Shown in pieces: positions 1-7,749 of a stretch of DNA of 27,360 bases. This DNA comes from a virus. The DNA lies in the IMG/VR virus record IMGVR_UViG_3300036846_000899, positions 1 to 27,360 of that record; one strand, 5' to 3'. Within the stretch, counting starts at the first letter, position 1; the number at the start of each line of letters is the position of its first letter. A program made the translations under genes and the position numbers. Below the pieces are notes generated by a model that saw only the letters and a program-made list of their open reading frames with translations, had not been told where the DNA came from and ran no database searches.

Positions 1-2
1 CG

Positions 3-215
3 AGCCAAAAGGAAATCCAGGTGCTGGACGCGCAGCTGCAAGCGATCGAGGCGGCCCGCCGAGCCGTACCCGCGTCCCCGTACCTGAGCGGCCGCTGGCC
101 TCGACGCGACGGCGACACTTACGGTAACGTGAAGGCACTGGTTTCAACACCGGAGACGGACGTTGCCGACAGTACGCCAGGGAATATACGACCTTCTAAC
201 GTCGGTGGAGCTTGA
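3..215 (+). CDS. 5'-truncated reading frame upstream of terminase
   Basis: The frame is open from the first bases of the window and stops at 215, so it is probably the 3' end of a gene that begins outside. A GTG at 21 could give a 64-residue product, but nothing marks it as a true start. The visible part is Ala/Arg-rich at first and Ser/Pro/Gly-rich at the end, with no motif I recognise. It overlaps the terminase start by about 50 bases. A small terminase subunit would fit the position, but the sequence gives no direct support for that. Confidence 0.4.
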   Translation, partial: SQKEIQVLDAQLQAIEAARRAVPASPYLSGRWPRRDGDTYGNVKALVSTPETDVADSTPGNIRPSNVGGA

Positions 216-1956
216 CACTAAGGAATTCGGACGGTCACGGATCGACCCGTGGCCGTCCCAACGCATCATCATTGACGCGGTCGCCAAGGGACTAAACGAG
301 GGCGTTCATGAGTTCATCGTCCTTAAATGCCGACAAGTTGCGGTTACGTCTGTTTGTTCGGTTATTGAGTTATTCTGGTCTCTCGCCAATCCAGGTGTTC
401 AGGGGGCGATTATTGCTGATCGAACTGACAATCTCGAACGCTTGCGTCGCATTTTTGCAAGCCTGCTCGAAACTTTGCCGCCCGAGTGGCGTACCCCCGA
501 GCACAAACTAGTCCAGAACAACCGCAATGGCATGGCGTTTGCTAATCGGTCGGTCATCGACCTGATGGCAGCTGCCAGCAATCCCGACCTGGGCGCGAGC
601 CGTGCGCTGAACATGATGCACGCAACCGAATGCAGCCAATGGAAATCGCTTGCCGGCGTGGAAAGCCTGAAAGCCTCACTGGCCAGGGAAAACCCGCACC
701 GGCTGTATATCTGGGAGAGCATCGCCAACGGCTTCAATTGGTACTACAACTTTTGCCAGCAAGCCAAGCTCGACCGCCACATGCGGTTCATTTTCATCGG
801 CTTTTGGGCGCAGCCGACCTACTCCATCGCAAAATCCGATCCCGACTACAAAATCTATTGGGACGGTCGCCTGACGACCGAGGAAATCAACCGCGCCCGC
901 TACGTCAAGGAAAACTACAGCTGGATCATCAAGCCGGAGCAAATTGCTTGGTGGCGGCGCGAGGCGGAATTCCGACAAGAAGAATACATGCTGCGCCACT
1001 ATCCGTGGCACGAGCGCGAGTGTTTCATCGCATCCGGTTCCGGCTTTTTCCCGGCACAACGCACCCTGGAGATGGCCGAGCAACTAACCCCGAGCCCGCC
1101 TTATCGTGGCTACAAATACTTTTTCGACGAAGACTTTCTGAAGTCCAAGATCGAGCAAGTCGACAATCCCGAGACTGCAATGCTGAAGGTCTGGGAACCA
1201 CCCGAGCCCAAGGGCATTTACTGTATTGGTGTTGATCCATCGGGCGGCGGCGGCGGCGACAGCGACGACCATGCCATTCAGGTGCTGCGCTGCTATTCTG
1301 ACCGCGTCGTACAAGTTGCTGAATTCCAATCAAACAAACCGCTGACCTATCAGCTGGCCTGGGTGCTGGCGCATCTTGCCGGCGCGTATCAGGATCACCT
1401 TGCCAATCTGGAGGTTACCGGCGTGGGGGCAGCTGTCCTTCCTGAAGTGCGCAACCTACGCCAACTAGCCGAGCGAGGCATTCTTCAGGGAGTACCCGGC
1501 ACACAAAACATTCTAAATATGATCGGCGCAGTGCGTTGGTTTCTTTACAAACGTCCAGACACATTGGGTGGGGCCGGAAACGTAATTGCGTGGAAGGCCA
1601 ACAGTGACAATAAATCTCAGGTGTACTCGGAAATTCGCGATAGTCTGATGCTGCGCCGACTAGAGCTGCGATCGCCGCGATTAGTAGCGCAAATGCAATC
1701 CATCGTAGAAGACGATGGTTGGATCGGGGCCGGACCCGATACGGGCGAAAATGATGACCTCGTGTCTGCATTGGTGCTGGCCCATCATGCTTGGGTGGAG
1801 TGGCGGCGGCCGATGCTGGTGGCGCGCAACCTGACCTGGGACTCAGTCAAGGGCAAGAGCCCGCCGCAGGACATGGGAACCGTGCTGTCGTTTGCTTTTT
1901 CGTCACACATCAGCATGATCAACCGCAGAGCACGCGAACGCAAGGAGCGGTTCTGA
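163..1956 (+). CDS. terL: Terminase large subunit (DNA packaging ATPase-nuclease)
   Basis: This is the motor protein that drives phage DNA into the prohead and cuts the concatemer. The 597 residues fit the family. The N-terminal ATPase half shows a degenerate Walker A of the KxRQVG type (LKCRQVAVTS, about residues 54-63) and a Walker B/motif II region ending HATECSQW (about 153-160). The C-terminal half is an RNase H-like nuclease with GVDPSGGG (Asp358) and a late acidic pair in NDDLVSA (Asp531/Asp532). The start is TTG at 163, chosen because a GGAG lies seven bases upstream and the protein starts sensibly there. It ends in a TGATG overlap with the next gene. Function is near certain; the exact start is less so. 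Confidence 0.95.
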   Translation: MPTVRQGIYDLLTSVELDTKEFGRSRIDPWPSQRIIIDAVAKGLNEGVHEFIVLKCRQVAVTSVCSVIELFWSLANPGVQGAIIADRTDNLERLRRIFASLLETLPPEWRTPEHKLVQNNRNGMAFANRSVIDLMAAASNPDLGASRALNMMHATECSQWKSLAGVESLKASLARENPHRLYIWESIANGFNWYYNFCQQAKLDRHMRFIFIGFWAQPTYSIAKSDPDYKIYWDGRLTTEEINRARYVKENYSWIIKPEQIAWWRREAEFRQEEYMLRHYPWHERECFIASGSGFFPAQRTLEMAEQLTPSPPYRGYKYFFDEDFLKSKIEQVDNPETAMLKVWEPPEPKGIYCIGVDPSGGGGGDSDDHAIQVLRCYSDRVVQVAEFQSNKPLTYQLAWVLAHLAGAYQDHLANLEVTGVGAAVLPEVRNLRQLAERGILQGVPGTQNILNMIGAVRWFLYKRPDTLGGAGNVIAWKANSDNKSQVYSEIRDSLMLRRLELRSPRLVAQMQSIVEDDGWIGAGPDTGENDDLVSALVLAHHAWVEWRRPMLVARNLTWDSVKGKSPPQDMGTVLSFAFSSHISMINRRARERKERF

Positions 1957-2171
1957 TGCAAACCTACAGCGGCCGCTGTCGCGGCGGGCCGAAAGACGGC
2001 GAGGACTTGATCAGCGTAAGCCGTGAGGTTGGATATGCAAAGGTTAAATGGGCAACTGCGCCCACAGCGGACACACCGCTAACCACGCCCGACAAAATCG
2101 AGCGGGGGTATTACGTACACATCCTCGGTCAATGGGTGTGGCATCAATGGGTGGGGCATGCCGATCGTTAG
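1956..2171 (+). CDS. Small GGP-DG protein, copy A of a duplicated pair
   Basis: A 71-residue protein of unknown function. It starts with YSGRCRGGPKDGEDL and ends with GYYVHILGQWVWH followed by a short tail. The gene at 3392 has the same beginning and end (YSGRCRGG..DGKDL and GxYxxxLGQWVWH) but a divergent middle, so the two are paralogues. The ATG overlaps the terminase stop (TGATG), with AAGGAG eight bases upstream. Near its end a 15-bp unit is tandemly duplicated (2130-2144 and 2145-2159), adding a second QWVxH. The start codon of the next gene lies at the end of the second unit. Short proteins with a GGPxDG core are familiar in phages, but no role is known to me. Confidence 0.75.
   Translation: MQTYSGRCRGGPKDGEDLISVSREVGYAKVKWATAPTADTPLTTPDKIERGYYVHILGQWVWHQWVGHADR
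2130..2159 (+). repeat. 15-bp tandem duplication
   Basis: Two adjacent copies, CAATGGGTGTGGCAT and CAATGGGTGGGGCAT, differ at one base. They encode QWVWH and QWVGH at the end of copy A of the duplicated small gene. The copy B locus (3569-3583) has a single unit, so the tandem form is probably a later local duplication. Confidence 0.85.
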
Positions 2172-2622
2172 AACCTACGGCTGCGAGCAGTGTGGCAATT
2201 TCATCCAAGTCACGCTGACGATGCAGCAGTGCGACGATCCCGCGCCCGAGTGCCCGTACTGCGCGGCGCGACCAATGCAACAAGAATTCAAGCCATTCGC
2301 CATCGGCGGCTCGACCGTGGGCAAGGCGGTCAAGCTCGCTGAGACGATCGCCGCCGAGGACTACGGCGTGGCCGACATGCAGCACGACACCCGGCGCGGC
2401 GGCACCCCCAAGGTGCGCTACAAGGACCAGGGCACCCCAGCGCAAGCCAGTGCCTGGGGCGCAACCGGCGAGGTGTTGGGGCAAGCGATGGCCCTTGGCC
2501 GGCAAACGCGCATGGCCAACGGCGGCTTTTCCGGTGTCGATACGTTGCAGAAAATGCTCAAGAGCGGCGAGCAGCCGGACCTGATCGAAGTCTCGAAAAA
2601 ACGAGCTATGAGGGTCTGGTGA
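2158..2622 (+). CDS. Zinc-ribbon protein
   Basis: A 154-residue protein with an N-terminal four-cysteine zinc ribbon: Cys9 and Cys12 (CEQC) and Cys32 and Cys35 (CPYC). The spacing resembles small FmdB-like regulatory zinc ribbons. The rest is polar and Gly/Ala-rich with no recognised domain. It overlaps the previous gene by 14 bases and is followed one base later by another small gene, so it is translated as part of the late operon. The ribbon could bind nucleic acid or a head component. The zinc-binding call is good; the function is open. Confidence 0.85.
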   Translation: MPIVRTYGCEQCGNFIQVTLTMQQCDDPAPECPYCAARPMQQEFKPFAIGGSTVGKAVKLAETIAAEDYGVADMQHDTRRGGTPKVRYKDQGTPAQASAWGATGEVLGQAMALGRQTRMANGGFSGVDTLQKMLKSGEQPDLIEVSKKRAMRVW

Positions 2623-2623
2623 T

Positions 2624-2779
2624 ATGAAGCGATGGCCAATCATTCGACACATACGATGGTGCATAGCCATATACCGCGTCAATCAATGGTACGCGATGTG
2701 GGGCAGCGTTGGGTATCTGCCGGTGAACAGCCAACATGATTATGATCACTGTGACAGGATTTGGCGCGGAGAGCCGTGA
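2624..2779 (+). CDS. Tiny Trp-rich phage protein (51 aa)
   Basis: The frame runs from ATG 2624, one base after the upstream stop, to TGA 2777-2779, directly abutting the next start. The product begins MKRWPIIRHIRW, has a central WYAMWGSVGY segment and ends DRIWRGEP. It is basic at the N-terminus with five tryptophans and has no clear transmembrane segment. The tight fit between two genes and the lack of any better frame support it. I know of no function. Confidence 0.6.
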   Translation: MKRWPIIRHIRWCIAIYRVNQWYAMWGSVGYLPVNSQHDYDHCDRIWRGEP

Positions 2780-3025
2780 GTGCCCATCCTTCTGCGCCTA
2801 GGCGGACGTGTCCGGCTGGAGAACGCGCAGGAGCGCATTACCCGCATGTCCGTCAACGAGCTGATCATCTACGAAGGCGCGCTGTGGACGTGGCTGGAAA
2901 AGATTACCAAGAGCAAGCTACACTCTGATAGGATCGTTGCCCAGCTGAACGCCATCCATCGCGAGATCGAATGGCGCGCCATGGACGCGGAGTGGAACAA
3001 TGGGCAAGCCAATCCTGTGCGTTGA
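2780..3025 (+). CDS. Small hypothetical protein (81 aa)
   Basis: The start is GTG at 2780, immediately after the preceding stop, with GGAGAG about six bases upstream. ATG at 2847 is an alternative that would shorten it. The body is helical and charged, with a likely coiled or helical hairpin segment from about residue 20 to 72 (NELIIYEGALWTWLEK, then an RIVAQLNAIHREIEW stretch). It overlaps the HAD gene by 26 bases. No domain was recognised. Confidence 0.68.
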   Translation: MPILLRLGGRVRLENAQERITRMSVNELIIYEGALWTWLEKITKSKLHSDRIVAQLNAIHREIEWRAMDAEWNNGQANPVR

Positions 3026-3392
3026 TTTTGACGGCGTGATCCACAGCTACGCCAACGGCTGGCAGGGTGCTGATGTGGTGGGCGATCCGCCGGTCCCCGG
3101 TGCGTTGCGTTGGCTGTGGAAGGCGGCTGAGTGGTTCAACGTCGCGATCTATTCCAGCCGCAGCAGCCAGGAAGGCGGTCGGGAAGCGATGCATGCTTGG
3201 ATGAACAACTTTGCCATTCATGAATTTGGCGATAAGAATAGTGCCGACAGGTTCATGGCGACGCTTAGTTTTCCAATAGAGAAGCCAGCCGCGTTCCTGA
3301 CGATCGATGATCGAGCGATTTGTTTTGAAGGCGATTGGAATGAGCTGAACCCGGCTGATTTGCTGGAGTTCAAACCTTGGAACAAACGCTGA
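3000..3392 (+). CDS. HAD-superfamily phosphatase/hydrolase-like protein
   Basis: A 130-residue protein with all four haloacid dehalogenase motifs: motif I CVDFDGVIHS (nucleophile Asp9, acid/base Asp11), motif II YSSRSS (Ser52/Ser53), motif III Lys95 in EKP, and motif IV TIDDRA (Asp103/Asp104). There is only a small cap, so the substrate may be large or flat, such as a nucleotide or a nucleic-acid end. HAD proteins of this size include phage nucleotidases and polynucleotide 3'-phosphatase-like domains. The gene lies between terminase and portal, in the late operon, and its stop overlaps the next start (TGATG). The catalytic set looks intact; the substrate is unknown. Confidence 0.87.
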   Translation: MGKPILCVDFDGVIHSYANGWQGADVVGDPPVPGALRWLWKAAEWFNVAIYSSRSSQEGGREAMHAWMNNFAIHEFGDKNSADRFMATLSFPIEKPAAFLTIDDRAICFEGDWNELNPADLLEFKPWNKR

Positions 3393-3598
3393 TGCCCTAC
3401 AGTGGTCGATGTCGTGGTGGTGTTTGGGACGGCAAGGATTTGTCTAGCGAGTGGAGAACCTATCAGGTTCCGTTCATAGAACCGCTCTCGTTGCGTGCCG
3501 CTTTCGGCGACGCACCGCTCGACGCTTCAGTCATCGTCAAATACGGTTTCTACGAATACGTTCTAGGTCAATGGGTGTGGCATGCTCCGCATTCCTGA
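3392..3598 (+). CDS. Small GGP-DG protein, copy B of a duplicated pair
   Basis: A 68-residue paralogue of the protein at 1956. It shares YSGRCRGG..DGKDL at the start and a GFYEYVLGQWVWH end, with an unrelated middle. ATG 3392 overlaps the HAD stop (TGATG), the same junction as in copy A. I prefer it to an upstream in-frame TTG at 3377. No strong ribosome-binding site is visible, so coupling is likely. An 18-base stretch, GGTCAATGGGTGTGGCAT (3566-3583), is identical to 2127-2144, and at both loci the start codon of the next gene lies at the end of this repeat region. The role is unknown. Confidence 0.75.
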   Translation: MPYSGRCRGGVWDGKDLSSEWRTYQVPFIEPLSLRAAFGDAPLDASVIVKYGFYEYVLGQWVWHAPHS

Positions 3599-5306
3599 CA
3601 AGGACCTGAGGCTCTGGGTCAAGGAGCTGACCGACGAATGCATGGCCAGCGCCGAGGAACGCGGCATGATCTACGGCCGCGCCTCGCAATACTACTACCA
3701 GGGCACATGGTCCGAACGCGCTGCAATCTACAACAAAGTCAAGCCATTTATCGACAAACTCGCCGGGTTCCTGATGCAGCCGACCGACGTCCGGTTCGCG
3801 CTGGTCTACGACACCAGTCAGGACGACAGCGTGCTGGAACGTGGGCAGCTGGTTTCGGAAAAACTCTCGGCTGACTACACCAGCACTGACAGCGACGTGA
3901 CGTTTGCCGAGGCTGTCGTGTGGTCGCTGATCAACGGCTGCGCCATCCTGAAGCATGTTCCGACCGAGGATCACGGGTTCGGCATCGGACAAATCCATCC
4001 ACAAAATTTTGGCGTCCTGGGCGAAACGACCATGTCGCTGGATGAGCAGGAGGCGTTCTGCCACGTCAGCTACCCGACGATTTCCCGGCTGCGCAGCATG
4101 CTGGAGCACCATCCTCGCCGCCGCCAGATCATGGACGAAGTCGAAGCGGGTCGCAGCGGCGACCGGGACGCGGAGAACGTGCCCCAGTATTTCCACCAGA
4201 TGGTGGTAGGCGGCCTGCAGCCTCTGGGCGGCCCCGGTGGCGCAACCAGCCCGGAGGCGGCGGGTATCGTCAACGTGTTCCCAGTGCCGACCCCGTGGCG
4301 GCCGAACCGCAAGCTGACCCCGACCGTCAAGCACTGCGAGCTGTGGATCAAGGACCGCGACCGCGAGGGCGACTATACGACCATCCAGTGCATCTATGGG
4401 GCCGAGCCGATCATCATCGAGGGCGACATTCAGCGGCGCAATCTCTCGCGCATTCCCGGCCGCCATCCGTTCGTCAAGGTGCAAGCACAGCCGACCCCCG
4501 GATATTTTTGGGGCCGCTCCTGGATTGCCGACGTGCAGATGCTGCAGGACGTGCTCAACAAACGCATGCGCGACAATCAAGTGCAGTGGGAACGCAACTC
4601 GCGCGCACCGCAAGTATTCAGCGGCTTCAGCTCAATCACCGAAGAACAGTATTTCAAAATCATCAATGAAGGCGGTTTTATTAACGATCCAAACCCGAAC
4701 GCTAAAGCGACGAAAATGCTGGAACCTCCGCCGCCGAATTACCTGGAGGAACTCCAATTTCTGTTCCAGCTATTCGATGAGGCTGCGGGCTTTACCCCGG
4801 TCATGTCCGGTCAGGGCGAGCCCGGCGTGAGGGCAGGCGTACACGCGCAAACCCTGGTCCGCACTTCGACCCCGCGCCTGATCGACCAAGCGGCGCGGAT
4901 CGAGCGGCAACTTGCCGAGAGCGGCTACCTGTGTGTGCGCATCATGCAAGCGATGGACGCGCATATCTACACCACGGGAGACAACAAAATTGAGTTTACA
5001 CTGCACGAGATACCCGACGACTTTCAGGTCCAGGTCGACAGTCATTCCGCCTCCCCGGCCTTTGCCGAGGACAACAAGCAGACCTCCATTGCGCTTGCCC
5101 GAGCCGGCGCAATCGACGCCGAAGACCTGATCCACCTGTTGCACCCGCCGGGCGCGGAATTGCTGCTGTCGCGGCTGCGCCAGCGCAAGAAGCAGCAAGC
5201 CCAAGCGGCGCAGCAGGAAAAGAGCGAGGAAACCATCCGCGAGGTGCTGCAGCTCCACCCCAGCAAATCGGGCTCAGGTGGAGGAGGTAGACGAAAGCGC
5301 GGCTAG
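3582..5306 (+). CDS. Portal protein
   Basis: A 574-residue portal subunit. It would form the dodecameric ring at the unique head vertex through which DNA enters and leaves. The evidence is the position after terminase, the length, and typical regions: an N-terminal helical part (RLWVKELTDECMASAEERG), a wing with an AVVWSLINGCAILKHV stretch, the QVQWERNSRAP segment, and a long helical stem-like region near residues 390-460 (VRAGVHAQTLVRTSTPRL, then an IERQLAESGYLCVRIMQ helix). The C-terminus is Gln/Lys-rich and then GSGGGG. It starts inside the preceding gene (17-base overlap). Portals are poorly conserved, so the call rests on pattern and context together. Confidence 0.92.
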   Translation: MLRIPDKDLRLWVKELTDECMASAEERGMIYGRASQYYYQGTWSERAAIYNKVKPFIDKLAGFLMQPTDVRFALVYDTSQDDSVLERGQLVSEKLSADYTSTDSDVTFAEAVVWSLINGCAILKHVPTEDHGFGIGQIHPQNFGVLGETTMSLDEQEAFCHVSYPTISRLRSMLEHHPRRRQIMDEVEAGRSGDRDAENVPQYFHQMVVGGLQPLGGPGGATSPEAAGIVNVFPVPTPWRPNRKLTPTVKHCELWIKDRDREGDYTTIQCIYGAEPIIIEGDIQRRNLSRIPGRHPFVKVQAQPTPGYFWGRSWIADVQMLQDVLNKRMRDNQVQWERNSRAPQVFSGFSSITEEQYFKIINEGGFINDPNPNAKATKMLEPPPPNYLEELQFLFQLFDEAAGFTPVMSGQGEPGVRAGVHAQTLVRTSTPRLIDQAARIERQLAESGYLCVRIMQAMDAHIYTTGDNKIEFTLHEIPDDFQVQVDSHSASPAFAEDNKQTSIALARAGAIDAEDLIHLLHPPGAELLLSRLRQRKKQQAQAAQQEKSEETIREVLQLHPSKSGSGGGGRRKRG

Positions 5307-5363
5307 AGGTGTAGCTTGTCACCCTGCTTCCCAGTCTTGCCCCCGCATACCCGGAAGCAAATC

Positions 5364-5410
5364 GCCGCTCCCGCCGTCCCTCCGTATGCCCCCAAGCGAG
5401 CGGGAGCGGC
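5364..5410. repeat. 11-bp perfect inverted repeat in the portal-downstream gap
   Basis: GCCGCTCCCGC (5364-5374) and GCGGGAGCGGC (5400-5410) are perfectly complementary across a 25-base loop. They lie in the 121-base gap between the portal stop and the next start at 5428. No T-run follows, so this is not a standard intrinsic terminator. It could modulate read-through or mRNA stability between the portal and scaffold/capsid parts of the operon. The rest of the gap holds no gene that I see. Confidence 0.6.
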
Positions 5411-5427
5411 ACCCTTAAGAGGCGACC

Positions 5428-5928
5428 ATGTCATTTTTGGACAGTCAGCAGGACGCAGCGGAAGAAGGCGGGCCACCCTCACCTAGCGGCCCAGCGACAC
5501 CCGGTGGTCCGCCGTCTGGCGGCTCGCCACCCGGTCCACAGGGTGGCGGGCCGATCCTTGCCGCGCTCGCCAATCGCCAGGGCGGCGCACAGCCGAGCGC
5601 GCCCGGTCCCGGCGATCAGGCCAGCTCCATGACCATGCTGATGCAGGCGGTCGGCATGATGAACAAAGCGCTGCCCGGCCTCCTGGGGCATCCGGCCTAC
5701 CAGGACGTTTTGCGCGGGCTGCAGCGCATTAGCCGGCATCTGCCACAAGGCTCGCCGGCCCTTGGTGTGCAGCGCACGCAGCTGCAGGATTTGTTGCAGA
5801 ACGTGGTCAAGAACGCGATGCTGTCGCGCATTGCCGGGCAACAACGCCCGCAATCGGGAGCCAGCCCCGATCAGCCAGCCGGGGCAGCTCCCGCCCCCAT
5901 GCCCTCGACACCCATGCCTGGAAGCTGA
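5428..5928 (+). CDS. Pro/Gly-rich head-region protein, unknown
   Basis: A 166-residue protein. The first 65 residues or so are low-complexity Pro/Gly/Ser. A helical core follows at about residues 68-140 (MTMLMQAVGMMNKALPGLL, then a QDLLQNVVKNAMLSRIAG helix), then a Pro/Ala tail. The start at 5428 has an AGAGG sequence upstream. It lies between portal and scaffold-like genes, so an auxiliary head or portal-associated role is plausible but not shown. I do not recognise a family. Confidence 0.75.
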   Translation: MSFLDSQQDAAEEGGPPSPSGPATPGGPPSGGSPPGPQGGGPILAALANRQGGAQPSAPGPGDQASSMTMLMQAVGMMNKALPGLLGHPAYQDVLRGLQRISRHLPQGSPALGVQRTQLQDLLQNVVKNAMLSRIAGQQRPQSGASPDQPAGAAPAPMPSTPMPGS

Positions 5929-5956
5929 TAAAGAGCGCAATAGCAGGGAGATACCT

Positions 5957-6142
5957 ATGGCTCAGAACCGCTCCTATGATCCACCCATCACCAGCCCACC
6001 CGACACGCCCCCGCGCACCGTTCTACAGGTCGATACCCAGTCTGAAGTGAGCGAGTGGGGCGCGATACCAAAAATCGTTCCCAAGCCAGAGGGCGGCGTG
6101 CCGCTGCAGCCGTCAATCGCCGGTAAGAGCAACAACAGCTAG
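5957..6142 (+). CDS. Small Pro-rich hypothetical protein (61 aa)
   Basis: The start is ATG 5957 with AGGGAG upstream; the in-frame open stretch before it belongs to the preceding gene's shadow. The product begins MAQNRSYDPP, is Pro/Ser/Thr-rich and probably disordered, and has no domain. It fits neatly between the 166-residue protein and the scaffold-like gene. Function unknown. Confidence 0.65.
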   Translation: MAQNRSYDPPITSPPDTPPRTVLQVDTQSEVSEWGAIPKIVPKPEGGVPLQPSIAGKSNNS

Positions 6143-6151
6143 AGTTGAGCC

Positions 6152-6697
6152 ATGCCGCGCCAGATTACCGACCAGGAAGACCAGTATCTGCAGGGTCGCC
6201 GTCAAATAGCTGACTTCGCCGAGACGCTCTACAACGATCCCGAGATGTCGCGCGAACTCAAGGGCATGATCAAGAAGAAATACCCGAACATGCGGATTGA
6301 CGACTACGACCTGGAGCAACGGGTCGAACAGCGTCTGGAAGCAGAGCGACGCGAGCGCGAGGAGCGGGAAACCGCACAGCGCGCCGAGCAAGAGCAGGAG
6401 CGTTTCCAAAACTTGCGCAAGAAGACGCAGGAGCAGTACGGCTTTACAGACAAAGCGATGGAAGACCTAGAGAAGCTCATGGTTGAGCGCAACGTCGGCG
6501 ATTATGACGTTGCCGCTGAATACATGGCCAGCAAACAACCCAAGACGAGTGACCCTACCTTCACTGATGACCGCTGGAACCACACAAAGGCTCCAGGATT
6601 TGCTGAGATCGCCAAGGACCCGGAAGAATGGGCGCGATCAGAAATTCTGAAATCATTGCGCAACGACGAGGCGCGCAACAAACAGCAACGGTTCTAA
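6152..6697 (+). CDS. Probable scaffolding protein
   Basis: A 181-residue, highly charged, mostly helical protein. A long coiled-coil-like Glu/Arg-rich segment spans about residues 50-95 (EQRVEQRLEAERREREER and onward). The C-terminus is basic (RNDEARNKQQRF). This composition, and the position directly upstream of the capsid gene, are the usual signs of a podovirus scaffold that guides prohead assembly and then leaves. There is no sequence motif that proves it. Confidence 0.75.
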   Translation: MPRQITDQEDQYLQGRRQIADFAETLYNDPEMSRELKGMIKKKYPNMRIDDYDLEQRVEQRLEAERREREERETAQRAEQEQERFQNLRKKTQEQYGFTDKAMEDLEKLMVERNVGDYDVAAEYMASKQPKTSDPTFTDDRWNHTKAPGFAEIAKDPEEWARSEILKSLRNDEARNKQQRF

Positions 6698-6711
6698 TTC
6701 AGAGGTAGCAA

Positions 6712-7749
6712 ATGCCTATCTTGGGTAGCGGCCTAATTCCGTCCGGTCCGATCGGTTTGGAATTAGAGGCAACCGTTCGGCGCGTGTTCGCGCAGATGGT
6801 CGTCATTTTGATCTATCGGCAGAACCCTCTTTTGGCCCTACTCCTGAGAAATGCCATTCGCGCATCGGGCGGCGTCAGTCCCTATACGCAGCCTGTGCAG
6901 ACTGGCCAGTACGTCACCAGTAGCTGGATTGGTCCGGCTGGCCAGTTCAATCTGCCGACCGACGTCGCCGCCACAGTCAACGCAGAATTTAATTTATGTG
7001 CTTTGGCAACGCCGGTCAGCTCGCTTGGTCTGGAGCAACTCGTAACCCAAGACGCAATCGCCGTTGCCTCCCGCCTGATGCTGAAGCTCAACGATTTGAA
7101 AAACTCGGCGCTGAATACGCTGTCGACCTCGCTGTTCAGCTCGAATTCCGCCAATGCGGCGTTACAGATGTTTGGCTTGCTCGACGCCTACGATGACGGC
7201 ACCACAGTTACAACGTATGGCGGCCTGTCACGCACGACCTATCCGACGTGGGCCGGCTTGAAAGTGGCAGCGGCGGGCGCGGTTCTGACGCGGGCTACTT
7301 TCATTCTGAATATGCTCAATGCCGCCAAGCATTCCGGCGGCGAGGCGCTCGACTTCGTGGTCATGTCGATCGAGGACTGGACAACCTTGATGACGGACTT
7401 CATGAGCATTGAGCGCTACAACAACGATCCGAGCTCGCGTTGGGGCAAGGACGATCCAGTAAATTCCGGCTTCCGTGGTTTGTTGTTGGGCGACACCCCG
7501 ATCTTCTTTGACCTCAACTGTCCTAAGGGCACAGCAATCGGCTTCAATTCCAAATATATCACCCTCGTCATTCATGAAGATGCAAATTTCGCTTGGACCG
7601 GCTGGTATTCAACAATTCCACAAGGGCAGATCGCCAGCGTCGGCTTATCACTCACCGCCCTCAATCTGGTATGCTCCAAGCCGTCAACCGGCATTCTGTT
7701 ACAAGGCATCACTGGAGGTGCAACATTTGGACCCGCTCCGCCGCCCTAA
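6712..7749 (+). CDS. Major capsid protein
   Basis: A 345-residue protein directly downstream of the scaffold-like gene, with AGAGG upstream of ATG 6712. The size, the mixed alpha/beta composition and segments such as VMSIEDWTTLMTDFMS (mid-protein) and ITLVIHEDANFAWTGWYST fit an HK97-fold coat protein. The C-terminus is Gly/Pro-rich. The N-terminal 45 residues are unusually hydrophobic and basic (RRVFAQMVVILIYRQNPLLALLL), which may be a scaffold-binding or N-arm segment. The assignment is by context and composition, since no diagnostic motif exists for this fold. Confidence 0.85.
   Translation: MPILGSGLIPSGPIGLELEATVRRVFAQMVVILIYRQNPLLALLLRNAIRASGGVSPYTQPVQTGQYVTSSWIGPAGQFNLPTDVAATVNAEFNLCALATPVSSLGLEQLVTQDAIAVASRLMLKLNDLKNSALNTLSTSLFSSNSANAALQMFGLLDAYDDGTTVTTYGGLSRTTYPTWAGLKVAAAGAVLTRATFILNMLNAAKHSGGEALDFVVMSIEDWTTLMTDFMSIERYNNDPSSRWGKDDPVNSGFRGLLLGDTPIFFDLNCPKGTAIGFNSKYITLVIHEDANFAWTGWYSTIPQGQIASVGLSLTALNLVCSKPSTGILLQGITGGATFGPAPPP

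Noticed and set aside
3537-4613. 358-codon minus-strand open frame
   Set aside because: It lies wholly antisense to the portal gene. High GC content keeps this frame open by chance and the translation is His/Val/Arg-rich with no domain.
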